From Theobroma cacao (lineage: Eukaryota; Streptophyta; Magnoliopsida; Malvales; Malvaceae): a stretch of DNA of 64,000 bases. Numbering within the stretch: the first letter of the stretch is position 1; each line of letters opens with the position of its first letter. Below are positions 48,270-60,185 of this stretch, piece by piece. Where the stretch lies: positions 39,028,111 through 39,092,110 of the forward strand of contig NC_030854.1 in the NCBI RefSeq assembly GCF_000208745.1, given 5' to 3'. Position numbers and translations under genes: made by a program. Under the pieces are notes generated by a model. That model did no database searches. It was given only the letters and a program-made list of their open reading frames with translations, and had not been told where the DNA came from.

Positions 48270-48765
48270 ATATTAAACGTGCTCCTCTCCATAGGCATGC
48301 TAACATCACCTGGCACCCTCCAAAAAATGATGAGATCAAATTCAATGTTGATGGCTCAGCCAAAAGTAAACCAGGACCCACGGGCTGCTAGGGTAGGGTG
48401 TTCTTCGAAACTCAGAGGAATATGTGACAGGTATAATTTTTGCTCCTCTAGGCATACAGGGCTCTAAATATGCAGAGATAATAGCCATCAAACGGGCTCT
48501 GTTGAATGCACCTTACTTCGCCCTATGCAGGTAATCATCAGTTTGTTGTGGCCATTGATTCTATTGTAGCACTTACTTGGGTGGAGAAGGTGAACCATAG
48601 ACCCTGGAATATCTGACATATTTTTAATGAGATAAACATGCTTAGGGTGGCCCTTGGAAGAGTGGTATTCCAGCATACTCTGTGTGAGGGGAACTCGTTT
48701 GTAGACAAAAAGCGAGCTTTTGCAGCCATGCTTGTCAAACATGGAATTGATTGTGAGCCCATGTT
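48270..48765 (+). pseudogene. RNase H domain relic of a retroelement (RVT_3 type)
   Basis: Translation across frames gives WHPPKND, IKFNVDGSAKSKPGPTGC, AEIIAIKRAL, VAIDSIVALTWVEKV, RPWNI and CEGNSFVDKKRAFAAMLVKHG. These are the ordered blocks of the plant RNase H-like domain found in LINE-type elements and in domesticated single-domain proteins. In-frame stops (after GPTGC and elsewhere) and shifts break it, and no reverse transcriptase sequence precedes it. It is a dead fragment, possibly from a LINE insertion or a processed copy. The C-terminal open piece (48638-48841) has no value of its own. Confidence 0.7.
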
Positions 48766-50104
48766 TACAGCATGGTGGTATTTCTTAGCAATTTATACTT
48801 CTTTATGTATGTCTTTACTTCACACGTTTCTGATATTGTAATGCTTAGCCTAGAATTGTGGTTTGCTTAGTACCAGTTATTTGTCTTTGTTTTACTGGTA
48901 TTGCCTACACGCACTCTAGTTGTACCCTGGTTGTATCCGAGAGAGATTACTGTACTCTTACTGCTTTAAGCAGCTAATTAATGAAACCACTTTACTGGCT
49001 GAGAAAACAAAAATAGCAGCAGCTTTGCAACGCAGTATAAAGTTAAAAACTAAGTTAGGTGTGGCTATTTGTACAGGCTGGAAGATCAGGCCCTGTACCA
49101 GAAATTTAACTAGTAGACGTTCAATACTTGAGCTAAATATTCAAAAGTGAAGTTGGGTTATATTACCACAGAAATTATACAGTAACTGACATCAACCACT
49201 CTATTGATGGACTACAGATCAACCTTCTCACGAGTAAAATGCATTTCTGAAACTTTCGTAACCTCTTTGAGTTATATATATATATGTATATGCAGAAAAT
49301 AATGAATATACACTTCCAAGAACTAGCTCATGCTCAAGTCTGTTAGAGGAAAAAGCATTACAAAGCAAGAGAGGACGCAATAAACAGGAAATGCCTTTAC
49401 AGGAAAGAAACATATGACAGTGTTCAAAGATTTTAAGGCTTAGCAGGCCTAGTAATGTCTTGTTAGGTAAGGACATAATAAATTCAACAACAACACCATA
49501 AATCCACCTTAAATGCCATCCAGGGTGGTGAATTGGTGATCTTGATCAGAACAATGGGACTTGATGGGTTAAAAAGACAGCTATGCCCAAAGCATTAGCC
49601 TGCTCCAATTCTGTCAGATGGTAGCAAACATTTCTAACTTGGACTGCCTCACTGCCCTTTTATTGTCGAATTGAACCACTTAGCAGCATCAGACTACTGG
49701 CATCTTTGATACACAGTGGGTATTGTACGCTTTTAAATCTTTTAGAATTAGCAGTAGCTAGAACAATCTTCCAGCAAGAAAAAGATGCTAGTTGATAAGA
49801 TTTACTGTTGGTTCATGTGGGCTTGTTTAAGTCGTTTCAGGTCCAATTGAACCTTGGGTGAAAAATGGCAGCATTGACTTAAATGCCTTAATTAACTGTA
49901 TCATTTAGTGACCACAACGTAATTTCCCATGAAAAACTACCTCTTTATGCGGAGTAAGAAATGGTAGGCACGCATTAGTATTTAAACTGAAACTTTGGTA
50001 CTATATAAAGATGGCCAGGGATGGCCACTTTTCTCCCATTCTAACCAATTACAAGCGGCGAGTGAGAGAGCTGCGGCTGCTAAGGTGTTGAGAACGGTTT
50101 CATA
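48766..50104. other. Intergenic and promoter of the small secreted protein gene
   Basis: No gene recognised. A TATA box (TATATAAA, 50002-50009) lies about 100 bases before the next start codon. Confidence 0.55.
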
Positions 50105-50392
50105 ATGGAGAGAGTTGCAAAGATGCTGTTGATCTCTGTCCTTGTCCTGGTGGTCCTCGCCTCAAATGCTGAAGGAAGAAGGCTCAAGGAGGAAGAAGTT
50201 GACCACCCTCAGAACTTCCTTGGAGGCTTTGGTACAAGTGGTGGGTTCGTTCCGACCCCTGGTGGAGGTGTTGGCTTTGGTCTTGGGCCATCAGTGTTTT
50301 GTGCCTTCCCTGGGACCGGATGTGTTCGTGTCCAGCCTACTATCCCTGGTGGCACCACAGGCACAGGCACTGGCACTGGCACGCCACCATGA
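50105..50392 (+). CDS. Small secreted Gly-rich protein, 95 aa
   Basis: Single-exon 95-residue frame with an ATG start and a well-placed TATA box about 100 bases upstream. Residues 1-25 form a signal peptide (core MLLISVLVLVVLASNAEG). Then come a charged RRLKEEEVDH segment and a Gly/Phe-rich section (FLGGFGTSGGF, VGFGLGPS). Two cysteines follow in a short space (VFCAFPGTGCVRV). The end is a repetitive GTGTGTGTGTPP tail. It resembles putative plant cell-wall proteins of the short Gly-rich kind, but I do not recognise a defined family and cannot assign a function. The protein is probably apoplastic; the two cysteines could form a disulfide. The following sequence up to about 50690 looks like its 3' UTR. 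Confidence 0.7.
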   Translation: MERVAKMLLISVLVLVVLASNAEGRRLKEEEVDHPQNFLGGFGTSGGFVPTPGGGVGFGLGPSVFCAFPGTGCVRVQPTIPGGTTGTGTGTGTPP

Positions 50393-51470
50393 TAGCTGCT
50401 CGGTGCTGTTGTTTCAAGTTTTTTAGGGCTTTGACTTTGAGTCAGTTTCAGTTATGGAGTTTTGGAGGTTTACATTCAAGCTGTTGTTATGTTTTGGTGT
50501 TTCCAGTGTGCGTGTGTAGGATTGGTGTCTGTAGGACAATGTGTGTGTCTACTAGTAGCACCTTCCATGTTTCGGTAACTGCCAATGGCCATCCTTCAAG
50601 CTTGACTATAGGCTTTACCAGAACATTAAGGTTCCAGGTTCAGGTTTTGAATCTATTATTGCAATGTAAATAAGGCAATCTATTTGCTTAATATAATTTC
50701 TGATGCAAGGTTTGCTCAAACTTTCCACCCCCGCCTCCGATCTCTGAAGGTTTTAATAGGAAGGAAGGGATCATTCAATTGCAAAGATGAAACAATTGAA
50801 ACGAGGTTCCTACAGACATTTTTTTTTTGTTTCCAACAATCAGCCTGTTACCTGTTAGTGTAAGTAGAGGTTTCTGAATACTGTAATACAAGGTCCAACA
50901 AGCAGTTAATGCTCATTGAAACTTTCAGGCTTTCAGCAGCCCAAAAGTCTGCAGGACGCTGCAGGAAAGCAACAAGTCTAGTTTTATCACTTGAGGAATC
51001 TAAAACTAGAGTTTTATGGGTGAAACCCCATTTCTGTCTCACTTGGGACGTGCCATTTTCCCACAGAAATCACAAACAGGGATCGAAGATTGAACCACCC
51101 AACCGATCATAACCCTTTCGGTTTGCCTTTGCCAGCTAGAATATTGTTAAAGATGAGCCATGTCTGAACTAATTAAGAAGAAGACAATTGAGCCGTGGCT
51201 GCCCTGCTGGAGAGAGAATCGGGGGGAATGAATTGCCTACATCTGGCGTTGGCAACCTTTGGATTTTGAGCAGATGGTTTGGATTGGAGCCCACCAACGG
51301 ACATGATGGCCTACTTCTACTGTCTGGGCAATTTGTGTACTTTGGTTTGGTTTATAAAAAGGTTGTTCAGACAGAACAAGGTCAAGGTCAAGGCCCAAGG
51401 GAGATCCATGTTTCTAGGACTCTGTTACTATTCCTTCCTTGCTTGATCAGGCTTTTGTCCTTGTGGGTAT
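50393..51470. other. 3' UTR and spacer
   Basis: 3' UTR of the small secreted protein gene, then no gene recognised. Confidence 0.5.
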
Positions 51471-51479
51471 TTTTTTTTT

Positions 51480-52015
51480 TGACAAAAATTAAGATAAAAT
51501 TTAAATTTTTATAAAATGAATAAGACATAATATTTAATTTTTTTATATTTTTATTTTAAATTTAATAATTATTATATTTTTATTTTGAGTTAAATAAGTT
51601 TTTATATTTTTATTTTGAATCAAATAAATTTTTATAATTAATGATTGATTTAGTCAAAATATTACTTATTATTTTATATTATATAATATTAATATGATAT
51701 TATTGTAACATTTTAACATGTTATAATAAAAGATGATATAGTATGTTGATATGATCATATTATTTTGTTTATTTTTTATGTCAATATTACAGTTGTATTT
51801 CATAAACATAAAATGATAACGAGTATTTTGATGATTAATAATTAGTTAATTATTAATTATAAAATTTTATTTAACTTAAAATAAAAAAAAGATTTAATTG
51901 AATATAATAAAAAAATAAAAATTTATCTAAATTTGTAAAAATAATTTAAAGACTTTTTGAACATTAAATTAATGAATATTTAATATTTTTTAATATAAAA
52001 ATTAAAATATTAAAC
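51480..52015. repeat. AT-rich inverted-repeat (foldback/MITE-like) element
   Basis: The left part (for example TTTTATTTTGAATCAAATAAA then TTTTTATAATTAATGATT, about 51614-51648) is mirrored at the right (about 51826-51900: AATTATAAAATTTTATTTAACTTAAAATAAAAA). About 90 percent A+T. The borders are approximate and no coding sequence is present. It is not the family at 40.4 and 45.5 kb. Confidence 0.5.
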
Positions 52016-53132
52016 AGGGTTGCTCTGACCTTGATTAGATCAATGGTTTTAATTTTGACCAAAACCCGGCGTATAGTTCCCATTTACTTGGACAGACCCT
52101 TTGTCTCCTTTTCTGTTTGGTTAGTGAGAAAATAAAAACTCAACGCTTTTTTGTCATTCGTGCGAGAAAAATTTTCAGAAACAGATACAGAAAGGTAAGA
52201 AAACGCTGTCTCCTCACTTCGCCATGAATTTTTTAATTGCATTTTTCGTTTTCCCTCTCTTTAGAATTCTGATCCTTTGGGGATCTGTTCTTCTTATATC
52301 TAATCTATCTTCCTTTTTTCTGTTCAATTAAGACGTCATTGATTATTGCAAAGATTATGAATTTGGATGTGTATTCTTTTGTTTTTTTTTTAAATTTTTA
52401 TTTTTTGATGATTCTGTGAGTAGACTGTGGAGGGACTGATCAGACAGTTCTTATTATTGCAATTTTGCTTACATTAATAGATTTATGAGCTTTTCACTGA
52501 TTCTTTTTTCTTTTGTTATATTTTGAGCTCAATTTGGATGGAATTTTACTTGCATTGCCACCTTATGTGAATTACAGTCTAAATTTTTAAATATGTTGAA
52601 TCAAAATATAGTTTCAGCTTAAAGTTTGAAGATTAAAGTCTTACTGAAAGTGGTCTGATACTGTTACTGTTTGTTGAAGTATGCGTTGCTGTTTCATACA
52701 AGTTAGGGTTTTTAGCTTTATGTTGTGTTGTCAGTGCTAAAGTCATGTTTCAAATCCGTACAATAGTGTGAAGTTTCAAGCTAAATTTAGAGCCAAATAG
52801 ATTTGAAATTGAACACTTGCATATGGGACTTGCCTTTTTTGCTTGGAAGTGATTGTGCGCTAGGAAGAGAAAAAGATTGGTCTTTGCTACCTTAATGATG
52901 CTCTGATGGTGATCACAACATGATAACTTGATTTCGTCATGATAAAGGTGATTAGTAACTTATGGCTCCACTAAAGGGGGACATTGCGAGTGATTGAATT
53001 AGAAATGGATCCACCCTTTAACACCGAATTTTCTGTTATACAATGTAGCATAAATTGGTCATACTCTGAGCACAAATTTGTTTTGTTGGCAGGTTTTCAC
53101 ATTTCTTTTGTTTGGTCAGATTCAGAGAGAAA
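52016..53132. other. HEL2-like gene promoter and 5' leader
   Basis: A leader exon probably ends at about 52194 (ACAGAAAG then GTAAGAAAA), followed by a 5' UTR intron of about 0.9 kb up to an acceptor shortly before the start codon. No other gene. Confidence 0.45.
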
Positions 53133-56100
53133 ATGGATGATAGCTGTGCTGTCTGTGCTGACACACTTGAATGGGTTGCATATGGGCCATGTGGCCATCG
53201 GGAAGTCTGCTCCACTTGTATCATTCGTCTACGCTTCATCTGCAATGATTGCCGATGCTGCCTTTGCAAGTCTGAATTGAAAATCATCTTTATAACCAAA
53301 GTTAGTCATTCTTTTCGGTTCTTAAAACTCGTATCTGATAATAGTGATTATTTTTGGTTTACTGGTTAGTTCGACCATCTAAAAGATCTGTTTGGAGGCA
53401 ACACCTCATCTTTCTTGGAAACAATTGTCAATTTTCTGGTGCTGCTGCCCATAATTGGCTTCTTTTCTCAGTCTTCTGCTTTGTTCTAACATTGAACTAT
53501 ATTTATGCTGCATGCTGAATTATGGAAATAATATTTGTTTAAGTTTATTTTTAATGATTTTCCAGGCTATGGGAGATTTTACAAAGGTGATAAATGACTT
53601 CTCAGCTTTTGCAGCTGATCCGATTGAGGGCCAAGTTGGGCCTTACTGGTATCATGAAGGGACACAAGCATACATTGATGATCTGGATCACTACAAGATG
53701 ATAAAAGCCATGTGCAGGCTATCCTGTACTGTTTGCGATAAGAAGGATGAACAGCGGAATACTGGGTCTAAGAGGAGAGCAGAGTTCAAGAACATTGAGC
53801 AGCTTAAGAGTCACTTGCTCAACCGGCATAGGCTGCTTATGTGCAGTCTGTGTTTGGAAGGTAGGAAGGTGAGATGTAGTTATGTGACATATTGAGTGAT
53901 GAAATAAAATGGATGTGTTTCTTACTACAGGAATTGGAAACTATGCTAGAAGATTGTCATCAGGTGGCTTTCAGATTCAACATTACCTCTTGAATTCTAA
54001 TTGATAACCTGCTAGAAATATTCTGTGGGAGGAGCAATAATTGAGTTTGATCTCTAAAGTTCTCCATTTTTTGTGATTGTTGATCTTTGTTTTTCGGCTT
54101 CTCATTTACCCCCTTGTTGGAAATTTCATTATATACATCCCCTGTTTGCTAGGATTCTCGTATCTTTCAAGAGGCATGAACAGTGATGGTTGCACAATGA
54201 TGTATTTGACATTATCTTCAATTTTTGAGCCAGGTCTTTATGTGTGAGCAAAAGTTATATACTAGAGCACAACTAGATCAGCATATAAAGACAGGTGACT
54301 CAGAGGTTGATGGCAGTGAAAGTGAAAGGGGAGGATTTATGGGACATCCTATGTGTGAATTCTGTCAAAATCCATTCTATGGGGAGAATGAACTATATTT
54401 GCATATGTCTACTGAACATTATACTTGCCACATATGCCAAAGGTAAGTCATACTAGTGGGATATAATAATAGTTCAGAGACTGCAATGTAGGTTTTCTAG
54501 TTCTTTGATACATCTAATTTTTATGTCTCAATGCAGGCGGCATCCAGGACGATATGAATATTATAGAAATTATGATGACATGGAGGTTAGTAGTCATTTT
54601 TTGTTTACCTTTCTTGTTGTAGTTTTTATTTTATGATTCTCCATAGCGTCAGAAATTCTGCTGCAGATCCATTTTCGTCAAGAGCATCATTTATGTGAGG
54701 ATGAGGCTTGTCTTGCCAAAAAATTTATTGTGTTTGCGACTGAATCTGAACTGAAGGTGACAGCGTGGCACAATTGTTATATTTGTGTATATTTTGCTCT
54801 TGTTTTAATTACAATGCATTTTTTTAAAAGAACAAAAAAAATTTCTGTAGAGGCACAATGCTGTTGAACATGGTGGGCGGCGCATGTCTCGGTCGAAGCG
54901 TAATGCTGCACTGCAGGTGGGTTTGGATCCTTTGAATTCTCATTGATGTTAATTGAGTTGCTTCAATCCGTTAGGTCTTTAATACTTTTATTTTACACAT
55001 TATGTTGGTCTGCTGCGTTTATTGCCATGTTCTGTTTTGAAATTTTTTTGCTCACTTCTAATCTTCCACTCTATATCAGTAAGATATTGTGGATTGCTAC
55101 TACTTTCTTTTTCCATTATATCCAGATACCAATCAGTTTCCAGTACCGGCAGAGTTATGAACAAGATCATCGTGTAAGAAGACATGGTTCACAGTCTGAT
55201 TCATCTGATAGTCAACTGTCATTGGCAATGCAAGCTAGTCTAGCGACAGCGAATGCTGAAAGTTTTCATTATACTTCAACAAGTGGCGAAGTGGTTGTCA
55301 ATAACCAAGAGACTATTGGAATTGGCTCTATTGTTGGCCCTTTTGGGGCATTAGCTACATTGGACTCTGAGCCATCTTCAAGATATTGCCAGGCATTAGG
55401 AAACTCTAGGAATGGACCTCTTGAATATTCATCCTTTCCTCCCCTTACTGCAGCATCAAATAGTAGTCAACAAAAACTTAGAAATGGTTCAGAAGGATCA
55501 GCTAGAAGCAGCATGGCTGCTTGCTTACGTCGCCGAAACAATGGGACTTTAACTGTTCGTAATACTGCTCAGGCTTGGCCTGTGACAAGTCTTCAACCTA
55601 ACATGTCAGCTACTGGTTCTCACCAGTCCAGGCCTGCGATAAATTTCTCACATTTATCAACTAATTCATCTAGTTCTTTCAAAAGTAAGCACTCTAGAAT
55701 TAAGGAATCTTTGCCATCTAGTCATGTAAGCTCTGCGCAGGGGACCTTTTTTGGACTTACAGCTAATTTTTCTAGCCTGTCCAGGAGTTCGGTTGGCACC
55801 AGTAAGGTCGGCCACTCTGCCATTGCCTCCGCTCCAAATATTGTAGACGGGGTTTTTTTTGACAACTCCCTTTCTAATTTTCCTCCAGTTTCTTCTGCTC
55901 ATGTTCCTAAGAATGCACCCACAAGTAGCCAGCCTTCACCTAAAGTGGAAGATGCTCAATCTGCTAACAAGGCTTTAGTGGAAAAGATCCGTGCTTCTTT
56001 CGAATTTGATAAGGACAAGTACTCTGCATTCAAAGGAATAACTGCTGAATATCGCCAGGGTGTTATTAACGCTGAGGAGTATCTTGCCTGCGTGCATCAG

Positions 56101-56775
56101 TTTGGTTTGTCACATCTTGTTCTTGATATAGCTAGGCTATGCCCCAATGTTCAGAAACAAAGAGAACTTGAGGAGGCATACAATTTTAACATGACAAGCA
56201 GCCGTTTCCACAAAAATGGTCCGAGCAATTATGGTGGTCAATCAAAAAATATAAAAAGGTCAAAGAAAGGAAAAGAAAAGTGTGAAGAAGATGGCATTAG
56301 TGGTTTAAAACATGCTTTGGCAGATGGTGTTTATAATGGGGAGAAAGTTTTGCAATTAAATCAGAAGCCTTATGTGGAAGAGGCAGAAGTCTTGCGGAAG
56401 GACGGACATCATGCTGCCAAAGGCAAATCAAAGGTTTTCGCTGATGAAGAGGCTAACCCACATTTCCCCCGTTATTCTCAAACGCTGCTGGGGAGTAACA
56501 ATGGTTCTCAGCCAGCTGTTGGTGGCTCGAATAAAAATCTGGCATCTGGAGGAGGGGGACATAAGCCACGGAAAAAGGCCTCCAAGTTCCTTAGAAACCG
56601 CCTTGGTGATGCTTCAGCTGCACAAGTTCCAGATGTCGGAGATTCTGATCCTGGTCCTGATCAGATTGAAGAAAAAGCTGATGAAAATAGGGAACCACCT
56701 GAAGGATTGCCGGTTTGTGGTGTATGGCGAAATGGTGGGGGGCGGAGACTCATGGGAATGACCCAAAGAAAATGA
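53133..56775 (+). CDS. HEL2: RING-type E3 ubiquitin ligase, HEL2/ZNF598 family, 7 exons, 844 aa
   Basis: Exons 53133-53300, 53566-53868, 54234-54442, 54537-54585, 54667-54756, 54851-54916 and 55126-56775 join in phase to 2535 nt. The N-terminus is a RING finger starting CAVCADTLEWVAYGPCGHRE. Exons 2-5 carry the family's C2H2-type fingers (for example CTVCDKK with HLLNRH, CEFCQNPFYGENELYLHM, YTCHICQR). A long low-complexity Ser-rich middle follows. Near residue 590 an LVEKIRASFEFD segment resembles the conserved C-terminal domain, and the end has the plant motif LPVCGVWRNGGGRRL. Family knowledge: HEL2/ZNF598 recognises collided ribosomes, ubiquitinates small-subunit proteins and starts ribosome-associated quality control. 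The start matches the usual MDDSCAVC beginning. All parts look intact. Confidence 0.93.
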
Positions 56776-58502
56776 TACTGTCAGTAGAAGCTTGCTAGTT
56801 TGTGATCATTGCGTCCCCGGTAGTTTTTCTTCAAGATGTTAATGGTATTGTGGTGATGGCTTGGTAGGTGTGCATGCCCTCATTTTGTCCCACAAAATCC
56901 AACACTTTTGTATAAAGCTGATGAAAGTTGGGGAGATGTTACAAAAATTTTCCCTTCCGACTTTTTCTGCCTCTTAAATCGCCTATTTACAGTATTTGGA
57001 TTATTTGAACAAAGTGATGAATGCGTATGGGGAAAATAAATCGTATTGATTAATTAAAAAATGAGACCCTGATGTTATTTTGTTCAAAAACATGGCAAAC
57101 AAAAGTAAGACAAAGTTCCGGGATCTGATTTAAGAATAGAGCAGAAGTAGACATCTTCATGACATCATGCTCGAATTCAAGCATTCAAATTGGTAGAAAT
57201 TAAGTGGTTACACTTGATCAAAAGGATCCAACCAGGCATTTTCATGTAAATTCAAAGGGTTTAGGTGTCATTGGGATCCTCCTCTTGTTGATTTTATGTG
57301 CAGTGCATGATGCCACAGCAGTTAATTTGTCACTGTCACTTTGTCAGTCGCCACACCTTTGCACCAACCAGGTCACCTACCGCGTAAGACTGCCTCGTGT
57401 CAGTTCCTGGGTCGCTGCCCAGAACTGTAGCAGCTGATATCGTTCTCTGCACTGCAGGCTGTAGACCCTAATGGCAACTTGTGTCAGAAGACTGACTCTC
57501 AATTCTGAACCAACCCAACAGAGTGCTTTGGTTTTTTGCTTTGCTTTTGTTGTTTATGGATTCGTACTACCTAGTAACATGTTCCATTACAGGTACCAGT
57601 TATCACCACGTATGAATGATTTCTTTTCTCTCAATCAGAAGAAGGGAGAACCCTAGAAAGAGAATAAAATACTTTTTCGTATGACTAGACTAAACTTGCT
57701 CAGTTTGTTGCACACTTGCAGTTGCAGTGCATGCATATTGGAATTTGGGTGGCAATTGGCAAAGGCTGAGCCATTTTACCTGTCCAAAGCAGGGGCTTAG
57801 TTGGTGAAAAGCTCATGCAACCGGCTCTCCCGGTGACCCGCGGAGTTGAGTTGAGGAGCTCTGTCGCTCTCGGCCACCGACTCCAATGAATCCCACCCGT
57901 TGATCCACTGCCATCCAACAGCCACCATCTCACACTTCCAAACAACTGGACCCCACTTAGAAGAAGAAGAAGAATGCCATTAGTGTTTTGTTTTGTCTAT
58001 AAATACAAGTCTCAAACGTAGCCTGTCTGTACCTGTGTTGAGTAATCACAAGCTTAAGAGAGCCGTGCACTTTTTAAGGTCAGCATTATCAGATTTATCT
58101 CAACTTCATTTCTTTTGCTGGCTATTTTCAAAATTCAATCTTTTTTATCCCTTTTCTTTGTAAACTAATGAACTTTTTGCGTTTTGATGTATGGAATTAT
58201 TCTGCGGTTTGGTCTCTTTTGGAGTAGCATTTGGATCCTGGTGTTTTCATAATGAGAACTCTAACTCGTTGTGATACAATCTCACTCTTGGGGCTAATAT
58301 CATCTTTCTGCCTGATTTAATGTGAAATTCTGGGATTTGACAAATGACTTTATGCTAGTTTTTAGTGAATTACAATTCAGAATCTAGGCCTAAAAATTTG
58401 AATGTATGATTTGTATATTTTGTCTTCCTTTTTAGTTATTTATTTTTAGATTCGTCTTGAGCCTTTTTGTTTCAATATTGTGTGCTCAACAGATTTAGAG
58501 AC
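56776..58502. other. HEL2-like 3' UTR, spacer and SAMS 5' leader
   Basis: No gene recognised between the two genes. The SAMS leader has a TATA box at 57998-58005 (TATAAATA), a donor at 58079 and an acceptor ending 58492, giving a 5' UTR intron of about 414 bases, as is usual for plant SAM synthetase genes. Confidence 0.65.
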
Positions 58503-59684
58503 ATGGACACCTTCCTATTTACGTCCGAGTCAGTGAATGAGGGTCACCCTGACAAGCTGTGCGATCAGGTTTCTGATGCAGTGCTTGATGCCTGCCTCGA
58601 ACAGGACCCTGAAAGCAAAGTTGCGTGCGAGACTTGCACCAAGACCAATATGGTCATGGTTTTTGGGGAGATCACTACCAAAGCTAAGGTAGACTATGAG
58701 AAGATTGTGCGTGATACTTGCCGTAACATTGGATTTGTCTCCGATGATGTGGGTCTTGATGCTGACAAGTGCAAAGTCTTAGTTAACATCGAGCAGCAGA
58801 GCCCTGATATTGCTCAGGGTGTTCACGGTCATCTTACCAAGCGCCCTGAGGAGATTGGTGCTGGTGATCAGGGTCACATGTTTGGATATGCCACCGATGA
58901 GACCCCTGAGTTAATGCCACTTAGCCATGTCCTTGCAACCAAGCTTGGAGCCCGCCTCACTGAAGTTCGCAAAAATGGAATTTGCCCATGGTTGAGGCCT
59001 GATGGCAAAACTCAAGTCACTGTTGAGTATCAGAATGACAATGGTGCCATGGTTCCAATTCGTGTCCACACTGTTCTCATTTCCACACAGCATGATGAAA
59101 CTGTCACTAATGATGAGATTGCTGCAGACCTCAAAGAGCATGTTATCAAGCCAGTCATCCCCGACAAGTACCTTGACGAGAAGACAATCTTCCATCTCAA
59201 CCCATCAGGGCGTTTTGTCATCGGTGGTCCTCATGGTGACGCCGGTCTCACTGGCCGCAAAATCATCATAGACACCTATGGTGGTTGGGGAGCTCATGGT
59301 GGTGGTGCCTTCTCTGGCAAGGACCCTACTAAGGTAGACAGAAGTGGTGCCTACATTGTTAGGCAGGCTGCCAAGAGCATTGTGGCAAATGGTCTTGCTC
59401 GCAGGTGTATTGTCCAGGTCTCATATGCAATTGGTGTGCCTGAACCATTGTCTGTGTTTGTTGACACATATGGGACTGGAAAGATCTCAGACAAGGAAAT
59501 TCTGAAGATTGTGAAGGAAAACTTTGATTTCAGGCCCGGTATGATATCCATTAACTTGGATCTCAAGAGGGGTGGCAATGGCAGGTTCCTGAAGACTGCT
59601 GCATATGGACACTTTGGAAGAGATGATCCTGACTTCACATGGGAGGTAGTGAAGCCGCTTAAGTGGGAGAAACCTCAAGACTAA
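58503..59684 (+). CDS. SAMS: S-adenosylmethionine synthetase, 393 aa
   Basis: Intronless coding frame of 393 residues from the ATG at 58503 ([18 protein letters not shown]). Twelve extra in-frame codons upstream span the 5' UTR intron acceptor and are not coding. The signature blocks [15 protein letters not shown] and [15 protein letters not shown] are present, with the ATP-binding GHPDKLCDQ at the N-terminus and the P-loop-like GDAGLTGRK. Family knowledge: the enzyme forms S-adenosylmethionine from methionine and ATP in the cytosol as a K+/Mg2+-dependent oligomer; SAM feeds methylation, ethylene and polyamine synthesis. Very high conservation and intact active-site blocks indicate a working gene. 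The codon usage is GC-richer than that of its neighbours, as expected of a highly expressed gene. Confidence 0.98.
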   Translation: MDTFLFTSESVNEGHPDKLCDQVSDAVLDACLEQDPESKVACETCTKTNMVMVFGEITTKAKVDYEKIVRDTCRNIGFVSDDVGLDADKCKVLVNIEQQSPDIAQGVHGHLTKRPEEIGAGDQGHMFGYATDETPELMPLSHVLATKLGARLTEVRKNGICPWLRPDGKTQVTVEYQNDNGAMVPIRVHTVLISTQHDETVTNDEIAADLKEHVIKPVIPDKYLDEKTIFHLNPSGRFVIGGPHGDAGLTGRKIIIDTYGGWGAHGGGAFSGKDPTKVDRSGAYIVRQAAKSIVANGLARRCIVQVSYAIGVPEPLSVFVDTYGTGKISDKEILKIVKENFDFRPGMISINLDLKRGGNGRFLKTAAYGHFGRDDPDFTWEVVKPLKWEKPQD

Positions 59685-60185
59685 ACTTTTCTTGATTTGT
59701 TCAATCAACAATGCGTTTATTCTTGGCAGCTGCTCTCTAAGTGATGTCTTGTTGGTCGTCTGTGTTTCTCCGAGAGTGTCCTTCTTTGAGTTCCGTTTTA
59801 CTCATTATTGTTTTTATACCATTTTTCCATATACAAAAGAATATATACAAGTACTCCCAAGTCTGAGTCGATGAAAATTTGAGGAGGAGCAGCCTGGTTG
59901 CCTGTATACCTGATGTGCTGAAAACATATGGATAGAATGCAAGAGATGATCTGCTGCAGAGCTGTTTTTTAATATATCGAATGCATTTGCTTGTTGAGAC
60001 AATGAAATTTGATTATCGATTCCATTTGCTTCTTCTACTGCCAAGTTCGTTTAATGGAAGAGTCCTGACATTTGAATGAAGTTTCATTTTGGTAATAGAT
60101 ACAATCATGTTCTCTTTGCTAACTCTGCTAGAAAGTGAGAGAAACAGAAGCAAGGAAAGTTTATCATTGAGCTAGAAAGCGAAAT
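59685..60185. other. Convergent 3' ends of SAMS and the ABCG gene
   Basis: SAMS 3' UTR (plus) and ABCG 3' UTR (minus) share this 0.5-kb spacer; nothing else seen. Confidence 0.6.

Noticed and set aside
57204..57656. Short frames between the HEL2-like gene and SAMS
   Set aside because: Unrelated to known families and without splice or promoter context.
58467..58502. Twelve extra N-terminal codons for SAM synthetase
   Set aside because: They span the 5' UTR intron acceptor; the family starts at the ATG at 58503.
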